From Plantibacter sp. VKM Ac-2880 (GTDB taxonomy: Bacteria; Actinomycetota; Actinomycetes; Actinomycetales; Microbacteriaceae), in contig NZ_JADKSJ010000001.1 in the NCBI RefSeq assembly GCF_015351235.1, forward strand, positions 2,001,668 to 2,065,667: 64,000 bases of DNA. The letters are read 5' to 3'. Positions 18,087-27,902 of this stretch are shown here, piece after piece; within the stretch, counting starts at the first letter, position 1, and each line of letters starts with the position of its first letter. The notes beneath the pieces are model-generated. The model was not told the DNA's origin. It saw only the letters and a program-made list of their open reading frames with translations, and ran no database searches. Both the position numbers and the translations under genes were made by a program.

Positions 18087-18204
18087 GCTCGTATCGGCGA
18101 GAGCCGAACAACTGCATACACGGAGGTCCGGTCCGCCGGACACCGACACGGATCACACTGCATGGGTCGTTGGGGAAGACGCACCCGGACGCAGTGGAGG
18201 AACC

Positions 18205-18708
18205 ATGTCGACACCGATGACGAAGGGTGTGCTGTTCGTACACTCCTCGCCTCGCGCGCTCTGCCCGCACCTCGAATGGGCGGCAGGTCGCGCTCTTGGT
18301 CGTGCCATCAGCTTCGACTGGGAAGATCAGCCGATCCTCCGTGGAGCCCAGCGCGCCGAGGTCTTCTGGGAGGGCCCGCACGGAACCGGTGCCGCTCTCG
18401 CTTCCGCGCTGCGCGGATGGGAGCACCTCCGCTACGAGGTGAGTGAAGATCCCGCCCAAGGCTTCGACGGCGCGCGCTGGATGCACACTCCCGATCTCGG
18501 CATCTTCTACGCGCAGACCGACAGCATCGGCAACGTCGTCGTGCCGGAGGACCGCATCCGCTACGCGATGGAGGTCGCGTCGGGGAACGCCTCGGAATTG
18601 CAGCGGGAGCTCCGCGTCGCCCTCGGCCAGCCGTGGGACGACGAACTCGAGCCCTTCCGCCACGCCGGCGACGGATCCTCCGTCATCTGGCTGCACAACG
18701 TGGGCTGA
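18205..18708 (+). CDS. DUF3145 domain protein
   Basis: This 167-residue cytoplasmic protein matches the actinobacterial family DUF3145, which has no assigned function. Recognisable parts are KGVLFVHSSPRALCPHLEWA at the start, an acidic/aromatic middle (DWEDQPILRGAQRAEVFW) and the ending DGSSVIWLHNVG. The ATG at 18205 has a GTGGAGGAA ribosome binding site. It is monocistronic, with hairpins on its 3' side and an unusually long leader. Confidence 0.82.
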   Translation: MSTPMTKGVLFVHSSPRALCPHLEWAAGRALGRAISFDWEDQPILRGAQRAEVFWEGPHGTGAALASALRGWEHLRYEVSEDPAQGFDGARWMHTPDLGIFYAQTDSIGNVVVPEDRIRYAMEVASGNASELQRELRVALGQPWDDELEPFRHAGDGSSVIWLHNVG

Positions 18709-18718
18709 ACCGGCCCAC

Positions 18719-18739
18719 CTGCGCGGCGACGTCGCGCAG
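18719..18739 (+). terminator. Hairpin after the DUF3145 gene
   Basis: CTGCGCG and CGCGCAG form a seven-base-pair stem with a seven-base loop, ten bases after the stop codon, followed by ACAATTC. Confidence 0.5.
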
Positions 18740-18845
18740 ACAATTCAACACTGACGACAGGGTGTCCACGTGGCGTGGACCGTGCGAGGTCGGTGATCCG
18801 TCCCGGCAGACACGAGGTGACGAAACGAGGCGCCCTGCTCACGGA

Positions 18846-18888
18846 ACGACGGAGGGCCGTGGTGCACTGCACCACGGCCCTCCGTCGT
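18846..18888. terminator. Bidirectional terminator between DUF3145 and fabF
   Basis: A perfect 21-base inverted repeat with a single central base (18867) lies seven bases past the fabF stop on the minus strand. Both flanking genes run toward it, so it can stop transcription from either side. Confidence 0.85.
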
Positions 18889-18894
18889 CGTCGG

Positions 18895-20133
18895 CTAGTA
18901 GCTCCGGAAGGCGACGACGGCGTTGTGCCCGCCGAAGCCGAAGGAGTTGCTGATCGCCAGGAGGTCACCCGAGCCGAGTTCGCGTGGTGACGTCACGACG
19001 TCGAGCGGGATCTCCGGGTCCTGGTTGTCGAGGTTGATGGTCGGCGGGATGACCCGGTGGTGCAGGGCCAGGGCGGTGTACGCCGCCTCGATCGCGCCGG
19101 CGCCGCCGAGCAGGTGGCCGGTGGAGGCCTTGGTGGCGGTCACAGCGATCTGGTCGAGCTGAGCGCCGAAGACGCGACGCAGCGCGTTGTACTCGGCGAT
19201 GTCGCCGACCGGCGTGCTCGTGGCGTGCGCGTTGACGTGCACCACCTCGTCGAGCGATGCCCCGCCGTTCTCCACGGCGGCGCGCATCGCGCGGGCAGCA
19301 GCGGAACCCTCGGGGTCGGGAGCGGTGATGTGGTACGCGTCGCTCGTGACCGCCCCGCCGAGGAGCTCGGCGTAGATGCGGGCTCCGCGGGCCTTGGCGT
19401 GCTCCTCGGTCTCGACGATGAGGGCGGCAGCCCCTTCGCCGAGGACGAAACCGTCGCGGTCGACGTCATAGGGACGCGAGGCGATGGCGGGGTCGTCGTT
19501 CCGCTTCGACAACGCCTGCATGGCGGCGAAGGAGGCGAGGGGGAGCGGGTGGATCGCGGCCTCGGACCCACCCGCGACGACGATGTCAGCCAGGCCGGCC
19601 TGGAGGTGGTCGTAGGCGTTGGCGAGGGACTCGGTGCTGGAGGCGCAGGCCGAGACGACGGTGCGCTCTCCTCCGCGGGCGCCGAGGTCCATGCCGATCG
19701 CCGCAGCAGGGCCGTTCGGCATGAGCATCGGGACCGTCATCGGGAGGACACGACGCGGGCCCTTCTCGCGCAGGGTGTCCCAGGCGTCGAGGAGCGTCCA
19801 GACGCCACCGATGCCGGTGGCCCAGTCGACGAGGAGTCGTTCGGGGTCGACCTCGGGAGCTCCGGCGTCCTGCCAGGCCTCGCGAGCGGCGATGAGCGCG
19901 AACTGGCTGGACGGGTCGAGTCGCTTGACCTCGCGGCGGTCGAGGACGTCCGCGCTCGGGACGGCGGCCTGCGCGGCGAAGCGCACCGGCAGTTCGAGCT
20001 CCTCGGCCCACGGCTGCTCGAGACGGCTCGCGCCGCTCTTGCCTGCGAGGAGGTTGTCCCAGGAGTCGGTGGCGTTGCCACCGAGCGGGGTGGTGGCACC
20101 GATACCGGTGATGACGATGCGTTTGGTGGTCAT
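18895..20133 (-). CDS. fabF: Beta-ketoacyl-ACP synthase II
   Basis: This condensing enzyme elongates acyl-ACP with malonyl-ACP in type II fatty acid synthesis. The protein is 412 residues. The thiolase-fold active site is complete: Cys163 in VVSACASSTESL, His303 in NAHATSTPVGD, Lys335 and His340 in KASTGHLLGGAGAIE. It is the last gene of the fabD-fabH-acpP-fabF unit. A 140-base gap with a hairpin separates it from acpP, which may lower its expression relative to ACP. Confidence 0.94.
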   Translation of the reverse strand: MTTKRIVITGIGATTPLGGNATDSWDNLLAGKSGASRLEQPWAEELELPVRFAAQAAVPSADVLDRREVKRLDPSSQFALIAAREAWQDAGAPEVDPERLLVDWATGIGGVWTLLDAWDTLREKGPRRVLPMTVPMLMPNGPAAAIGMDLGARGGERTVVSACASSTESLANAYDHLQAGLADIVVAGGSEAAIHPLPLASFAAMQALSKRNDDPAIASRPYDVDRDGFVLGEGAAALIVETEEHAKARGARIYAELLGGAVTSDAYHITAPDPEGSAAARAMRAAVENGGASLDEVVHVNAHATSTPVGDIAEYNALRRVFGAQLDQIAVTATKASTGHLLGGAGAIEAAYTALALHHRVIPPTINLDNQDPEIPLDVVTSPRELGSGDLLAISNSFGFGGHNAVVAFRSY

Positions 20134-20220
20134 TGAGTCAAACCTTCTGTGGAGATGACGAGGGGATCCCGAACCCTGCGGCGGTCGAGTCCGTGTTCGG
20201 ACGGTGCAGCCGTCTCGAAC

Positions 20221-20261
20221 GCTGAAGGGCCGGACGGCCAGATGCCGGCCGACCCTTCAGC
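20221..20261 (-). terminator. Intercistronic hairpin between acpP and fabF
   Basis: Arms at 20221-20238 and 20244-20261 pair over 18 positions with two mismatches around a five-base loop. It lies 12 bases after the acpP stop and 88 bases before fabF. It may be a partial terminator or a stabiliser of acpP mRNA. Confidence 0.65.
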
Positions 20262-20273
20262 ACTGCGCTGGGA

Positions 20274-20522
20274 CTAGCCCTGAGCCTTGACGATGAAGTC
20301 GACGGCGTCGCCGACGGTCTTCAGGTTCTTGACTTCTTCGTCCGGGATCTTCACGTCGAACTTCTCCTCCGCGTTGACGACGATGGTCATCATGGAGATC
20401 GAGTCGATGTCGAGGTCGTCGGTGAAGGACTTGTCCAGCTCGACGGTGTCGGTCGCGATGCCGGTCTCGTCGTTGATGAGCTCGGCCAGGCCGGCGAGGA
20501 CTTCTTCGGTGGACAATGCCAT
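20274..20522 (-). CDS. acpP: Acyl carrier protein
   Basis: This 82-residue acidic four-helix protein carries growing acyl chains on 4'-phosphopantetheine. The attachment serine is Ser41 in DLDIDSISMMTIVV, a slight variant of the usual DSLS motif. It lies 59 bases after fabH and before the hairpin that precedes fabF, the conserved position in actinobacterial fab operons. Confidence 0.94.
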   Translation of the reverse strand: MALSTEEVLAGLAELINDETGIATDTVELDKSFTDDLDIDSISMMTIVVNAEEKFDVKIPDEEVKNLKTVGDAVDFIVKAQG

Positions 20523-20581
20523 TGTTCTACTCCTTGGGTGAGGTTTGACCGTAGTCGAGTGTAGTCGCGTCGGGCGTCCTG

Positions 20582-21586
20582 CTACGGCAGGACGACGACC
20601 TGGGCGCCGAAGACGAGTCCGGCTCCGAACCCGATCTGCAGGGCGAGGCCGCCGCTGAGCTCGGGGTGGCCCTGGAGGAGCCGGTGGGTGGCGAGGGGGA
20701 TGGACGCCGCCGAGGTGTTGCCGGTGGTCTCGATGTCGCGGGCGATGACGACGCTCTCCGGCAGCTTCAGCTGCTTGGCGAACTCGTCGACGATGCGCAT
20801 GTTGGCCTGGTGGGGGATGAACGCCGACAGGTCGGACGCCTCGACACCGGCGACCTCGAGCGCCTGCTTGGCGACCTTGGCCATCTCCCAGACGGCCCAG
20901 CGGAAGACCGTCTGGCCCTCCTGACGCAGCGTCGGCCAGGCGGCGGTGCCGTCGCGGAACTCGGTGAGCGTGCCGCTCATGCCGACCGCATCGGCCTTCG
21001 AACCGTCGGAACCCCAGACCGTGGGGGAGATGCCGGGGAAGTCGCTCGGGCCGACGACCGCGGCACCTGCGCCGTCACCGAGGAGGAACGAGATGGAGCG
21101 GTCGGTCGGGTCGACGATGTCGGAGAGCTTCTCTGCGCCGATGACGAGCGCGTAGTGCGCCGCCCCCGAGCGGATGAGGGCGTCGGCCTGGGCGATCGCG
21201 TAGGCGTAGCCGGCGCAGGCGGCGTTGAGGTCGTAGGCCGCGGCGGGGTTCGCACCGACCCGGTCGGCGACGACCGCGGCCATCGACGGGGACTGCTGCA
21301 CGTTGCTGATCGTCGCGATGAGGACGAGGTCGACCTGCTCGGGGGCGATGCCCGCCGCCTGGATGGCTTCGGCGCCGGCTTCGGCGGCGAGGTCCACCGC
21401 GCTGACATCGGCCGACGCCCGGGTGCGGGTGACGATGCCGGTGCGCTGCTGGATCCACTCGTCGGACGAGTTGATCGGACCGACGAGGTCGTCGTTCGGG
21501 ACGCTGAGGTCGCCGCGGGCGGCGCCGAGACCGAGGATCCGGGTGAACTCGGGACCGCGCGACTGCTTGAGGGTGGGGGTGGTCAT
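20582..21586 (-). CDS. fabH: Beta-ketoacyl-ACP synthase III
   Basis: This enzyme starts fatty acid synthesis by condensing an acyl-CoA primer with malonyl-ACP; in this lineage branched primers are usual. The protein is 334 residues with catalytic Cys124 in DLNAACAGYAYA, His259 in FIPHQANMRI and Asn290 in TTGNTSAAS. ATG 21586 was chosen for the GGAGAACC ribosome binding site upstream and the fit of the N-terminus; the longer open frame upstream is a shadow of fabD. The fabD stop is 19 bases away. Confidence 0.94.
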   Translation of the reverse strand: MTTPTLKQSRGPEFTRILGLGAARGDLSVPNDDLVGPINSSDEWIQQRTGIVTRTRASADVSAVDLAAEAGAEAIQAAGIAPEQVDLVLIATISNVQQSPSMAAVVADRVGANPAAAYDLNAACAGYAYAIAQADALIRSGAAHYALVIGAEKLSDIVDPTDRSISFLLGDGAGAAVVGPSDFPGISPTVWGSDGSKADAVGMSGTLTEFRDGTAAWPTLRQEGQTVFRWAVWEMAKVAKQALEVAGVEASDLSAFIPHQANMRIVDEFAKQLKLPESVVIARDIETTGNTSAASIPLATHRLLQGHPELSGGLALQIGFGAGLVFGAQVVVLP

Positions 21587-21605
21587 TGCTGGTTCTCCGT
21601 CTGCA

Positions 21606-22529
21606 CTACTGCTGGGCGATGAGGTCGAGGGCTGCCGGCAGGTCGTCGGGAGTCTTGATGGCGACGGTCGGCACGCCCTTGAGGCCACGACGCGCGAGTC
21701 CGGTGAGCGCCCCGGCGGGGGCGAGCTCGACGAGTCCGGTGATCCCTGCGGCGCTGAACGCGTCCATGCACAGGTCCCAGCGTACCGGGGAGGCGACCTG
21801 ACCGATGAGGAGGTCGAAGAACGTGGCACCCGAGGTGACTTCGGAACCGTCGTGGTTCGTCCAGATCCGCAACGACGGGTCCTGCGGTTCGACCGTGCGG
21901 CTCGCGCCGGCCAGCCAGTCGCGGGCCGACTGCATGTAGCTCGTGTGGAACGCGCCGGCGACCTGCAGCGGGATCACGCGGGTGCCCTTCAACGGTTCGT
22001 CGGCGAGGCGGGCCAGTGCGTCATGGGCACCGGCCACGACGATCTGGCCACCACCGTTGTAGTTGGCCGGCTCGAGGCCGAAGGATCGGACGTGCTCGAC
22101 GACGGCGTCCTGGTCGCCACCCAGCACCGCGCTCATGCCGGTCGGGGTGGTCGCGGCGGCTTCGGCCATGGCGACGGCGCGCTCGCTCACGAAGCTCATG
22201 GCGTCGCTGTCGGACAGGATGCCAGCGCCGTAGGCCGCGGTGATCTCGCCGACGGAGTGACCGGCGATGCCGCCGAACGGAGCCGCGTCGGCGGGGAGCG
22301 CCTTGCGGAGTGCGTCGAGCGCGACGATACCGGCGGCGACGATGAGCGGCTGCGCGACGGCGGTGTCACGGATGGTGTCGGCGTCGGAGACGGTGCCGTG
22401 CTTGACGAGGTCGAGTCCGGCTTCGTCGGAGAAGCGGCCGAGCGCTTCCCTCGCGGAGGCGTCCTGCAACCAGGGGTTGAGGAAGCCGGGGGTCTGGGAG
22501 CCCTGTCCAGGGCAGGCGATGACGATCAC
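21606..22529 (-). CDS. fabD: Malonyl-CoA:ACP transacylase
   Basis: This enzyme loads malonate from malonyl-CoA onto ACP. The 307-residue protein has the N-terminal CPGQGSQ motif and the nucleophile elbow GHSVGE with Ser92. The start is GTG 22529. A CAGACT hexamer (AGTCTG at 22536-22541 on the plus strand) lies six bases upstream, consistent with a leaderless start for the fab transcript. A 21-base palindrome at 22594-22614 is a likely regulatory site. Confidence 0.93.
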   Translation of the reverse strand: MIVIACPGQGSQTPGFLNPWLQDASAREALGRFSDEAGLDLVKHGTVSDADTIRDTAVAQPLIVAAGIVALDALRKALPADAAPFGGIAGHSVGEITAAYGAGILSDSDAMSFVSERAVAMAEAAATTPTGMSAVLGGDQDAVVEHVRSFGLEPANYNGGGQIVVAGAHDALARLADEPLKGTRVIPLQVAGAFHTSYMQSARDWLAGASRTVEPQDPSLRIWTNHDGSEVTSGATFFDLLIGQVASPVRWDLCMDAFSAAGITGLVELAPAGALTGLARRGLKGVPTVAIKTPDDLPAALDLIAQQ

Positions 22530-22593
22530 CGGTCCAGTCTGCCAATGGAAGGAGCCTCAGCAGTGGAGCAACGCCACGAACCTTTCGGGAAAG

Positions 22594-22614
22594 TGTTGTG
22601 ATTGTTCCACAACA
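22594..22614. promoter_or_regulatory. Palindromic operator candidate upstream of fabD
   Basis: TGTTGTG at 22594-22600 and CACAACA at 22608-22614 are exact inverted repeats separated by seven bases, in the 109-base gap between the PucR-type regulator and fabD. It is AT-rich against a GC-rich background and about 65-85 bases before the fabD start codon. The neighbouring regulator is the obvious candidate to bind it; this is an inference. Confidence 0.6.
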
Positions 22615-22638
22615 GGCCCGCTGTCGATGTCCGCCGGA

Positions 22639-23913
22639 TCAGGAGGACAGGCGGCGGCGGGACGGTTCCGGCTCAGCGATGGCACCGAGGATGAGCGCCG
22701 CTTGGAGGATCAGCGACTCGCGCGCACCGGTGGCGTCCCAGCCGATGACCTCGGACACGCGCTTGAGTCGATACCGGACGGTGTTCGGGTGGACGAACAG
22801 CTCCCGCGCGGTGGCCTCGAGCGAGCGACCGTTGTCGAGGTAGCACCAGAGCGTCGTCACCAGCTCGCCCGAGTAGTCCTTGAGCGGACGGTAGACCCGT
22901 TCGATGAGCGTGGTCTTCGCGAGGTTGTCACCTGCCAGCGCCCGTTCCGGCAGGAGGTCGTCGGCCGAGACCGGGCGTGGTGCGTGACGCCAGGACTTCG
23001 CGACGGCGAACCCGGCGAGGGCGGCCTTCGCACTGCGCGACGCTTCGATGAGCGACGGCACGGCGTGTCCGAGGACGAGGTGACCCGGTCCGAACCCGTG
23101 CTCGAGTCTGGCGGCGATGTCGAGGAAGCTGAGCTGGGCGCTCGCGCGTGCGTCGGCCGCGGCCTGTTCCGCTTCGTCGATCGGCTCGGCGTCACCGGCG
23201 TCGGTGCTCGGGAGCTCGGCCCGTCCGAGGACGAGGACGAGGCGATTGCCCTGCACGCCGATGAGGACGTCCGCGTCGAGATGGCGGGCGGTGCGTCGGA
23301 GCATGTCGACGTCGAGGACCCTCGGTGTGGTCCCGACGAGGACACAGGCCTCGCCATGGCCGTGCCAGCCCAGGGCGGCGATCCGACTCGGAAGTTCGTC
23401 GTCGGCTTCGCCACTCAGGATGGAGTCGACCACGAGAGCCTCCAGGCGCGCGTCCCAGAGTCCGCGGGCCTCGGCCGCGCGGGCGTAGACGTCGGCCGAC
23501 GCGAACGCGATGTCGCGGGAGTAGAGGAGGATCGCCTCACGGAGGTCGACGCTGCCGGAGGCGACGCGCTCCTCGACGACCTCGACGGTGACCTTGATGA
23601 GCTGCAGCGTCTGCTGCAGGCTGACGGATCGGAGCAGCTCGCGAGGAGCTGCTCCGAACACGTCGGCGGCGATCCACGGGGTCGACCGTGGATCGTCGAA
23701 CCACGAGATGAACGAACTGATGCCCGCCTGAGCCACCAGGCCGACCGCAGAGCGGCGGCCCGGTGGCATCTCGGCGTACCAGGGAAGGGTGTCCTCGAGG
23801 CGTTTCAGCGTCGCGGTCGCGAGCTCACCCGAGATCCGGCGGAGCCAGTCGAGTGTCTCGGCCTTCGTCTTCGTCTTCGTCACCGTGGTAGGGATGGAAT
23901 CAGCTCTCGCCAC
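22639..23913 (-). CDS. PucR/CdaR-family regulator, FasR-like activator of fatty acid synthesis
   Basis: This 424-residue regulator has a central CdaR GGDEF-like region and a C-terminal PucR helix-turn-helix ([22 protein letters not shown] at about 380-401, described here by its key residues HPNTVRYRL). It lies immediately before fabD-fabH-acpP-fabF, the same position as FasR, the fatty-acid-synthesis activator of Streptomyces coelicolor. That synteny is the basis for the call. It starts at GTG 23913, inside the 3' end of aceE (14-base overlap), so it is probably co-transcribed with aceE as well. Confidence 0.82.
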   Translation of the reverse strand: MARADSIPTTVTKTKTKAETLDWLRRISGELATATLKRLEDTLPWYAEMPPGRRSAVGLVAQAGISSFISWFDDPRSTPWIAADVFGAAPRELLRSVSLQQTLQLIKVTVEVVEERVASGSVDLREAILLYSRDIAFASADVYARAAEARGLWDARLEALVVDSILSGEADDELPSRIAALGWHGHGEACVLVGTTPRVLDVDMLRRTARHLDADVLIGVQGNRLVLVLGRAELPSTDAGDAEPIDEAEQAAADARASAQLSFLDIAARLEHGFGPGHLVLGHAVPSLIEASRSAKAALAGFAVAKSWRHAPRPVSADDLLPERALAGDNLAKTTLIERVYRPLKDYSGELVTTLWCYLDNGRSLEATARELFVHPNTVRYRLKRVSEVIGWDATGARESLILQAALILGAIAEPEPSRRRLSS

Positions 23914-26626
23914 CCGCGTTGCCGGTGTTGCCGGCGTTCACGTCGTGGAGGCGGTAGCGGTCGATCGCCTGCTGCGGGAGGCTCGCATCGACCTCGCCCC
24001 GAGCAGCGAGCTGCTGGAGGGTCCGGACGACGAGCGACGGGCCGTCGATCTTGAAGTATCGACGGGCAGCTGCGCGCGTGTCGGAGAAGCCGAAGTCGTC
24101 GGCACCGAGCGTCGCGAAGTCGCCCGGGACGAACTGACGGATCTGGTCCGGCACGGCGTGCATGTGGTCGGTCACGGCTACGAACGGACCGGACGCGCCC
24201 TCGAGCTTGCTCGTGACGTAGGGCACGCGACGCTCCTCCTGCGGGTGCAGGAAGTTGTGCTGATCGGCCGCGAGCCCGTCGCGACGGAGCTCGGTCCAGC
24301 TCGTGACGCTCCAGACATCGGCGGAGACGCCCCAGTCGTCGGCGAGCAGCTGCTGCGCCTCGATCGCCCACGGCACCGCGACACCGGACGCCATGAGCTG
24401 AGCCTTGGGGCCCTGCTTGTCGCTGGTGCTGATGCGGTGGATGCCGCGCACGATGCCGTCGACGTCCACACCCTCGGGCTCGACGGGCATGACCATCGGC
24501 TCGTTGTAGACGGTCAGGTAGTACATGACGTTCGGGTCCTGGTGCTCGCCGCCGTACATGCGCTCGAGACCACTGCGCACGATGTGCGCGATCTCGTAGC
24601 CGTAGGCCGGGTCGTAGCTGACGACCGCGGGGTTCGACGACGACAGCAGCAGCGAGTGGCCGTCGGCGTGCTGCAGGCCTTCACCGGTCAGGGTGGTGCG
24701 GCCGGCGGTCGCGCCGATCATGAACCCACGGGTCATCTGGTCGCCGGCCGCCCAGATGGCGTCGGCGGTGCGCTGGAACCCGAACATCGAGTAGAAGACG
24801 TAGACCGGGATGAGCGGCTCGCCCTGCACCGAGTACGAGGTGCCGATCGCGGAGAAGGCCGCGACCGCGCCCGCCTCGTTGATACCGACGTGGACGATCT
24901 GGCCCTGCGGGCTCTCCTTGTAAGCGAGCAGCAGTTCGCGGTCCACCGAGGTGTAGTGCTGACCGTTCGGGTTGTAGATCTTCGCGCTCGGGAAGAACGC
25001 GTCCATGCCGAAGGTGCGGGCCTCGTCGGGGATGATCGGAACGATGCGGTTGCCGAAGTCCTTCGCGCGGAGCAAGTCCTTCAGCAGTCGGACGAACGCC
25101 ATGGTGGTGGCGATCTCCTGCGTACCGGAACCCTTCTTCGCCGCCTTGTAGGCGGAGTCGTCGGGCAGGTTCAACTGCGTGTACTTGCTGCGACGCTCCG
25201 GCACGTAGCCGCCGAGTGCGCGACGACGCTCGTGCAGGTACTGGATCGCCTCGTCGTCCTCGCCCGGGTGGTAGTACGGCGGGAGGTAGGGGTTCTCCTC
25301 GAGCTGCGAGTCCGTGATCGGGATGCGCATCGTGTCCCTGAAGGTCTTCAGGTTGTCGAGCGTCATCTTCTTCATCTGGTGGGTCGCGTTGCGGCCCTCA
25401 AAGCTCGGGCCGAGGCCGTAGCCCTTGATCGTGTGCGCGAGGATGACCGTCGGCTGGCCCTTGTGCTCGCTGGCCGCCTTGAACGCCGCGTAGACCTTGC
25501 GGTAGTCGTGGCCGCCGCGCTTGAGGTTCCAGACCTCGTCGTCGCTGTAGCCCTCGACGAGCTTCAGGGCGCGCTCGTCGCGGCCGAAGAAGTTCTCGCG
25601 GACGTAGGCGCCGTCTTCCGTCTTGTACGTCTGGAAGTCGCCGTCGGGCGTGACGTTCATGAGGTTGAGGAGTGCGCCGTCGGTGTCGCGGTTGAGGAGG
25701 TCGTCCCACTCGCGGCCCCAGATGACCTTGATGACGTTCCAGCCGGCACCGCGGAAGAAGCTCTCGAGCTCCTGGATGATCTTGCCGTTACCGCGGACCG
25801 GGCCGTCGAGGCGCTGCAGGTTGCAGTTGATCACGAAGTTGAGGTTGTCGAGGCCCTCGTTCGCGGCGACCTGGAGCTGACCGCGGCTCTCGACCTCGTC
25901 CATCTCGCCGTCGCCGAGGAACGCCCAGACCTGCTGATCGCTCGCGTCCTTGATGCCACGGTTCGTGACGTACTTGGCGAGGTGCGCCTGGTAGATCGCG
26001 TTGATCGGGCCGAGGCCCATCGACACCGTCGGGAACTGCCAGAAGTCCGGCATGAGCCGCGGGTGCGGGTACGAGGACAGGCCATGCGGTGCGTGCGACT
26101 TCTCCTGGCGGAAGCCGTCGAGCTGGTCGGTGCTGAGGCGTCCTTCGAGGAAGGCGCGGGCGTAGGTGCCGGGGGAGGCGTGGCCCTGGATGTAGATCTG
26201 GTCGCCACCACCCGGGGCGTCCTGGCCGCGGAAGAAGTGGTTGAAGCCGACCTCGTACAGCGCCGCGGAGGACGCGTACGTGGAGATGTGTCCGCCGACA
26301 CCGATGCCGGGGCGCTGCGCGCGGTGCACGGTCATGGCCGCGTTCCAGCGGATCCAGGCGCGGTAGCGGCGTTCGATGTCCTCGTCGCCCGGGAAGTCGG
26401 GCTCGTTCTCCGAGGCGATGGTGTTGATGTAGTCGGTGGTCGGCACCATCGGCACACCGAGGTGCAGCTCCTTCGAGCGCTTGAGGAGGCTCAGCATGAT
26501 GTCGCGGCCGCGACCGCGGCCACGTTCGTCGACGAGGGCGTCGAGGGACTCATTCCACTCGGACGTCTCCTCAGGATCGGCGTCTACGTGGTTGGACGAG
26601 TATGGATCCTGGTCGTGAACAGTCAC
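23900..26626 (-). CDS. aceE: Pyruvate dehydrogenase E1 component, homodimeric
   Basis: This thiamine diphosphate enzyme decarboxylates pyruvate and transfers acetyl groups to E2, supplying acetyl-CoA. The protein is 908 residues, the usual length for AceE. The thiamine-binding motif GDGEMDE ... [15 protein letters not shown] lies at about 245-280. The start is GTG 26626, chosen because AGAAAGG lies six to seven bases upstream; an ATG 54 bases earlier lacks a site. Its position ahead of the regulator and the fab genes links acetyl-CoA supply with lipid synthesis. Confidence 0.95.
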   Translation of the reverse strand: MTVHDQDPYSSNHVDADPEETSEWNESLDALVDERGRGRGRDIMLSLLKRSKELHLGVPMVPTTDYINTIASENEPDFPGDEDIERRYRAWIRWNAAMTVHRAQRPGIGVGGHISTYASSAALYEVGFNHFFRGQDAPGGGDQIYIQGHASPGTYARAFLEGRLSTDQLDGFRQEKSHAPHGLSSYPHPRLMPDFWQFPTVSMGLGPINAIYQAHLAKYVTNRGIKDASDQQVWAFLGDGEMDEVESRGQLQVAANEGLDNLNFVINCNLQRLDGPVRGNGKIIQELESFFRGAGWNVIKVIWGREWDDLLNRDTDGALLNLMNVTPDGDFQTYKTEDGAYVRENFFGRDERALKLVEGYSDDEVWNLKRGGHDYRKVYAAFKAASEHKGQPTVILAHTIKGYGLGPSFEGRNATHQMKKMTLDNLKTFRDTMRIPITDSQLEENPYLPPYYHPGEDDEAIQYLHERRRALGGYVPERRSKYTQLNLPDDSAYKAAKKGSGTQEIATTMAFVRLLKDLLRAKDFGNRIVPIIPDEARTFGMDAFFPSAKIYNPNGQHYTSVDRELLLAYKESPQGQIVHVGINEAGAVAAFSAIGTSYSVQGEPLIPVYVFYSMFGFQRTADAIWAAGDQMTRGFMIGATAGRTTLTGEGLQHADGHSLLLSSSNPAVVSYDPAYGYEIAHIVRSGLERMYGGEHQDPNVMYYLTVYNEPMVMPVEPEGVDVDGIVRGIHRISTSDKQGPKAQLMASGVAVPWAIEAQQLLADDWGVSADVWSVTSWTELRRDGLAADQHNFLHPQEERRVPYVTSKLEGASGPFVAVTDHMHAVPDQIRQFVPGDFATLGADDFGFSDTRAAARRYFKIDGPSLVVRTLQQLAARGEVDASLPQQAIDRYRLHDVNAGNTGNAGGES

Positions 26627-26769
26627 CGTCGACCTTTCTCTCGTGGCAGATCGTGCCTGGGTTGTGATGGTGAACTCCATGCGTCCTGATGGGTATGGAC
26701 GCGGGCGCCACCTTTCACCCTATCCGGTCACCCCAGGGAACGGTGACCGAGCGGAGCAGGGCTCCGGGT

Positions 26770-26797
26770 TTGCCCAGCTGCGGTGCGGGGCTAGGAT
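26770..26797 (+). promoter_or_regulatory. Promoter of the peroxiredoxin gene
   Basis: TTGCCC at 26770-26775 and TAGGAT at 26792-26797 are separated by 16 bases. They lead to a short untranslated leader with a GAAAGGACC ribosome binding site before ATG 26868. Confidence 0.5.
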
Positions 26798-26867
26798 GTG
26801 TGACCGGATCGGACCCGTCCACCGCTCGGGCGATCCGGAGCAGGCGCACCCGCCTGAAAGGACCCTC

Positions 26868-27338
26868 ATGGCACTCGAGAACGACACCCTGGCACCCGAC
26901 TTCGAACTGGCGAACCAGTTCGGTGAGCTCGTCAGGTTGAGTCAGTTCCGGGGCCGATCGGCCGTCGCACTCGTCTTCTTCCCGCTGGCGTTCTCCGGGA
27001 CGTGCACGGGTGAGTTGTGCGAACTGCGCGACAACCTGAGCCTGTTCACCGACGACCAGGTGACGCTCGTCGGCATCTCCGTCGACTCGAAGCACACCCT
27101 GCGGGCCTGGGCCGAGCAGGAGCAGTACGGCTTCCAGCTGCTGGCCGATTTCTGGCCGCATGGACAGGTCGCCAAGGAGTACGGCGTCTTCCTGCAGGAG
27201 AAGGGCTTCGCGAACCGGGCGACGTTCCTCATCGACCAGCAGGGCATCATCCGCGAGAGCTTCATCACCGCTCCTGGCGAGGCCCGTTCGCTCGCCGCCT
27301 ACCGAGCCGCGCTCGAAGAGCTGCGTCAGCCGGCCTGA
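26868..27338 (+). CDS. Peroxiredoxin, AhpE-like
   Basis: This 156-residue thiol peroxidase of the AhpC/TSA superfamily is closest in layout to mycobacterial AhpE. The peroxidatic Cys46 lies in FFPLAFSGTCTGELC, with a second cysteine at 51 that 1-Cys AhpE proteins may lack. It has no signal peptide, so it is cytoplasmic. It reduces peroxides, with mycothiol or mycoredoxin the likely reductant in this group. It is divergent from aceE. Confidence 0.88.
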   Translation: MALENDTLAPDFELANQFGELVRLSQFRGRSAVALVFFPLAFSGTCTGELCELRDNLSLFTDDQVTLVGISVDSKHTLRAWAEQEQYGFQLLADFWPHGQVAKEYGVFLQEKGFANRATFLIDQQGIIRESFITAPGEARSLAAYRAALEELRQPA

Positions 27339-27377
27339 GCGGCGGCCCGCTGAGGTCGATCCGGTTCGCCGGACGTG

Positions 27378-27902
27378 TCAGCCGGTGATGGTGATCTCGG
27401 GTGCGCGCTCGTAGCGGATGAACCGATACGGGACGCCTGTTCGTGATTCCGACCAGCCGTGCGCCGGATCGATCGTGACAGGCACCCATTCCTCGCCGAT
27501 GATCGGCGCGAAGGTGTCGCCGGCGACGTCGAGGTCGAGTTCGGTGACCTCCAGGCGGTCGGCGAGGGGGAGCGCCTCGGCGAAGAGACCCGCGCCGCCG
27601 GTGACCCAGGCCTGGCCGTTGCCGGCGAGCTGTGCCGCTTCGAACGCGTCCTCGAGCGAGTGGGCGACGATCGCGCCGTCGGCGGACCACTCGTGGTCAC
27701 GGGTGACGACGATGTTCGGACGGCCGGGAAGCGGGCGGAACCGTGGGGGGAGTGAGTCCCAGGTGCGGCGTCCCATGATCACGGCGTCGGCGCCGGTGAG
27801 CTCTTTGAAGTGCGCGAGGTCTTCGGGGACGTGCCAGGGCATGTCGCCGTCCGCGCCGATGACGCCGTCGTGCGCCTGGGCCCAGATGAGCGCGAGGCTC
27901 AT
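27378..27902 (-). CDS. folA: Dihydrofolate reductase
   Basis: This 174-residue enzyme reduces dihydrofolate to tetrahydrofolate with NADPH. The N-terminal motif [28 protein letters not shown] is shown by its core [11 protein letters not shown], with the catalytic acid in that segment, followed by [12 protein letters not shown] and VTGGAGLF. The ATG overlaps the thyA stop by four bases. The pairing is functional: thymidylate synthase oxidises the folate that this enzyme regenerates. Confidence 0.94.
   Translation of the reverse strand: MSLALIWAQAHDGVIGADGDMPWHVPEDLAHFKELTGADAVIMGRRTWDSLPPRFRPLPGRPNIVVTRDHEWSADGAIVAHSLEDAFEAAQLAGNGQAWVTGGAGLFAEALPLADRLEVTELDLDVAGDTFAPIIGEEWVPVTIDPAHGWSESRTGVPYRFIRYERAPEITITG

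Noticed and set aside
23789-26689. 966-codon plus-strand frame opposite aceE
   Set aside because: It is a complete mirror of aceE codon usage (Val/Arg/Asp-rich) with no domain.
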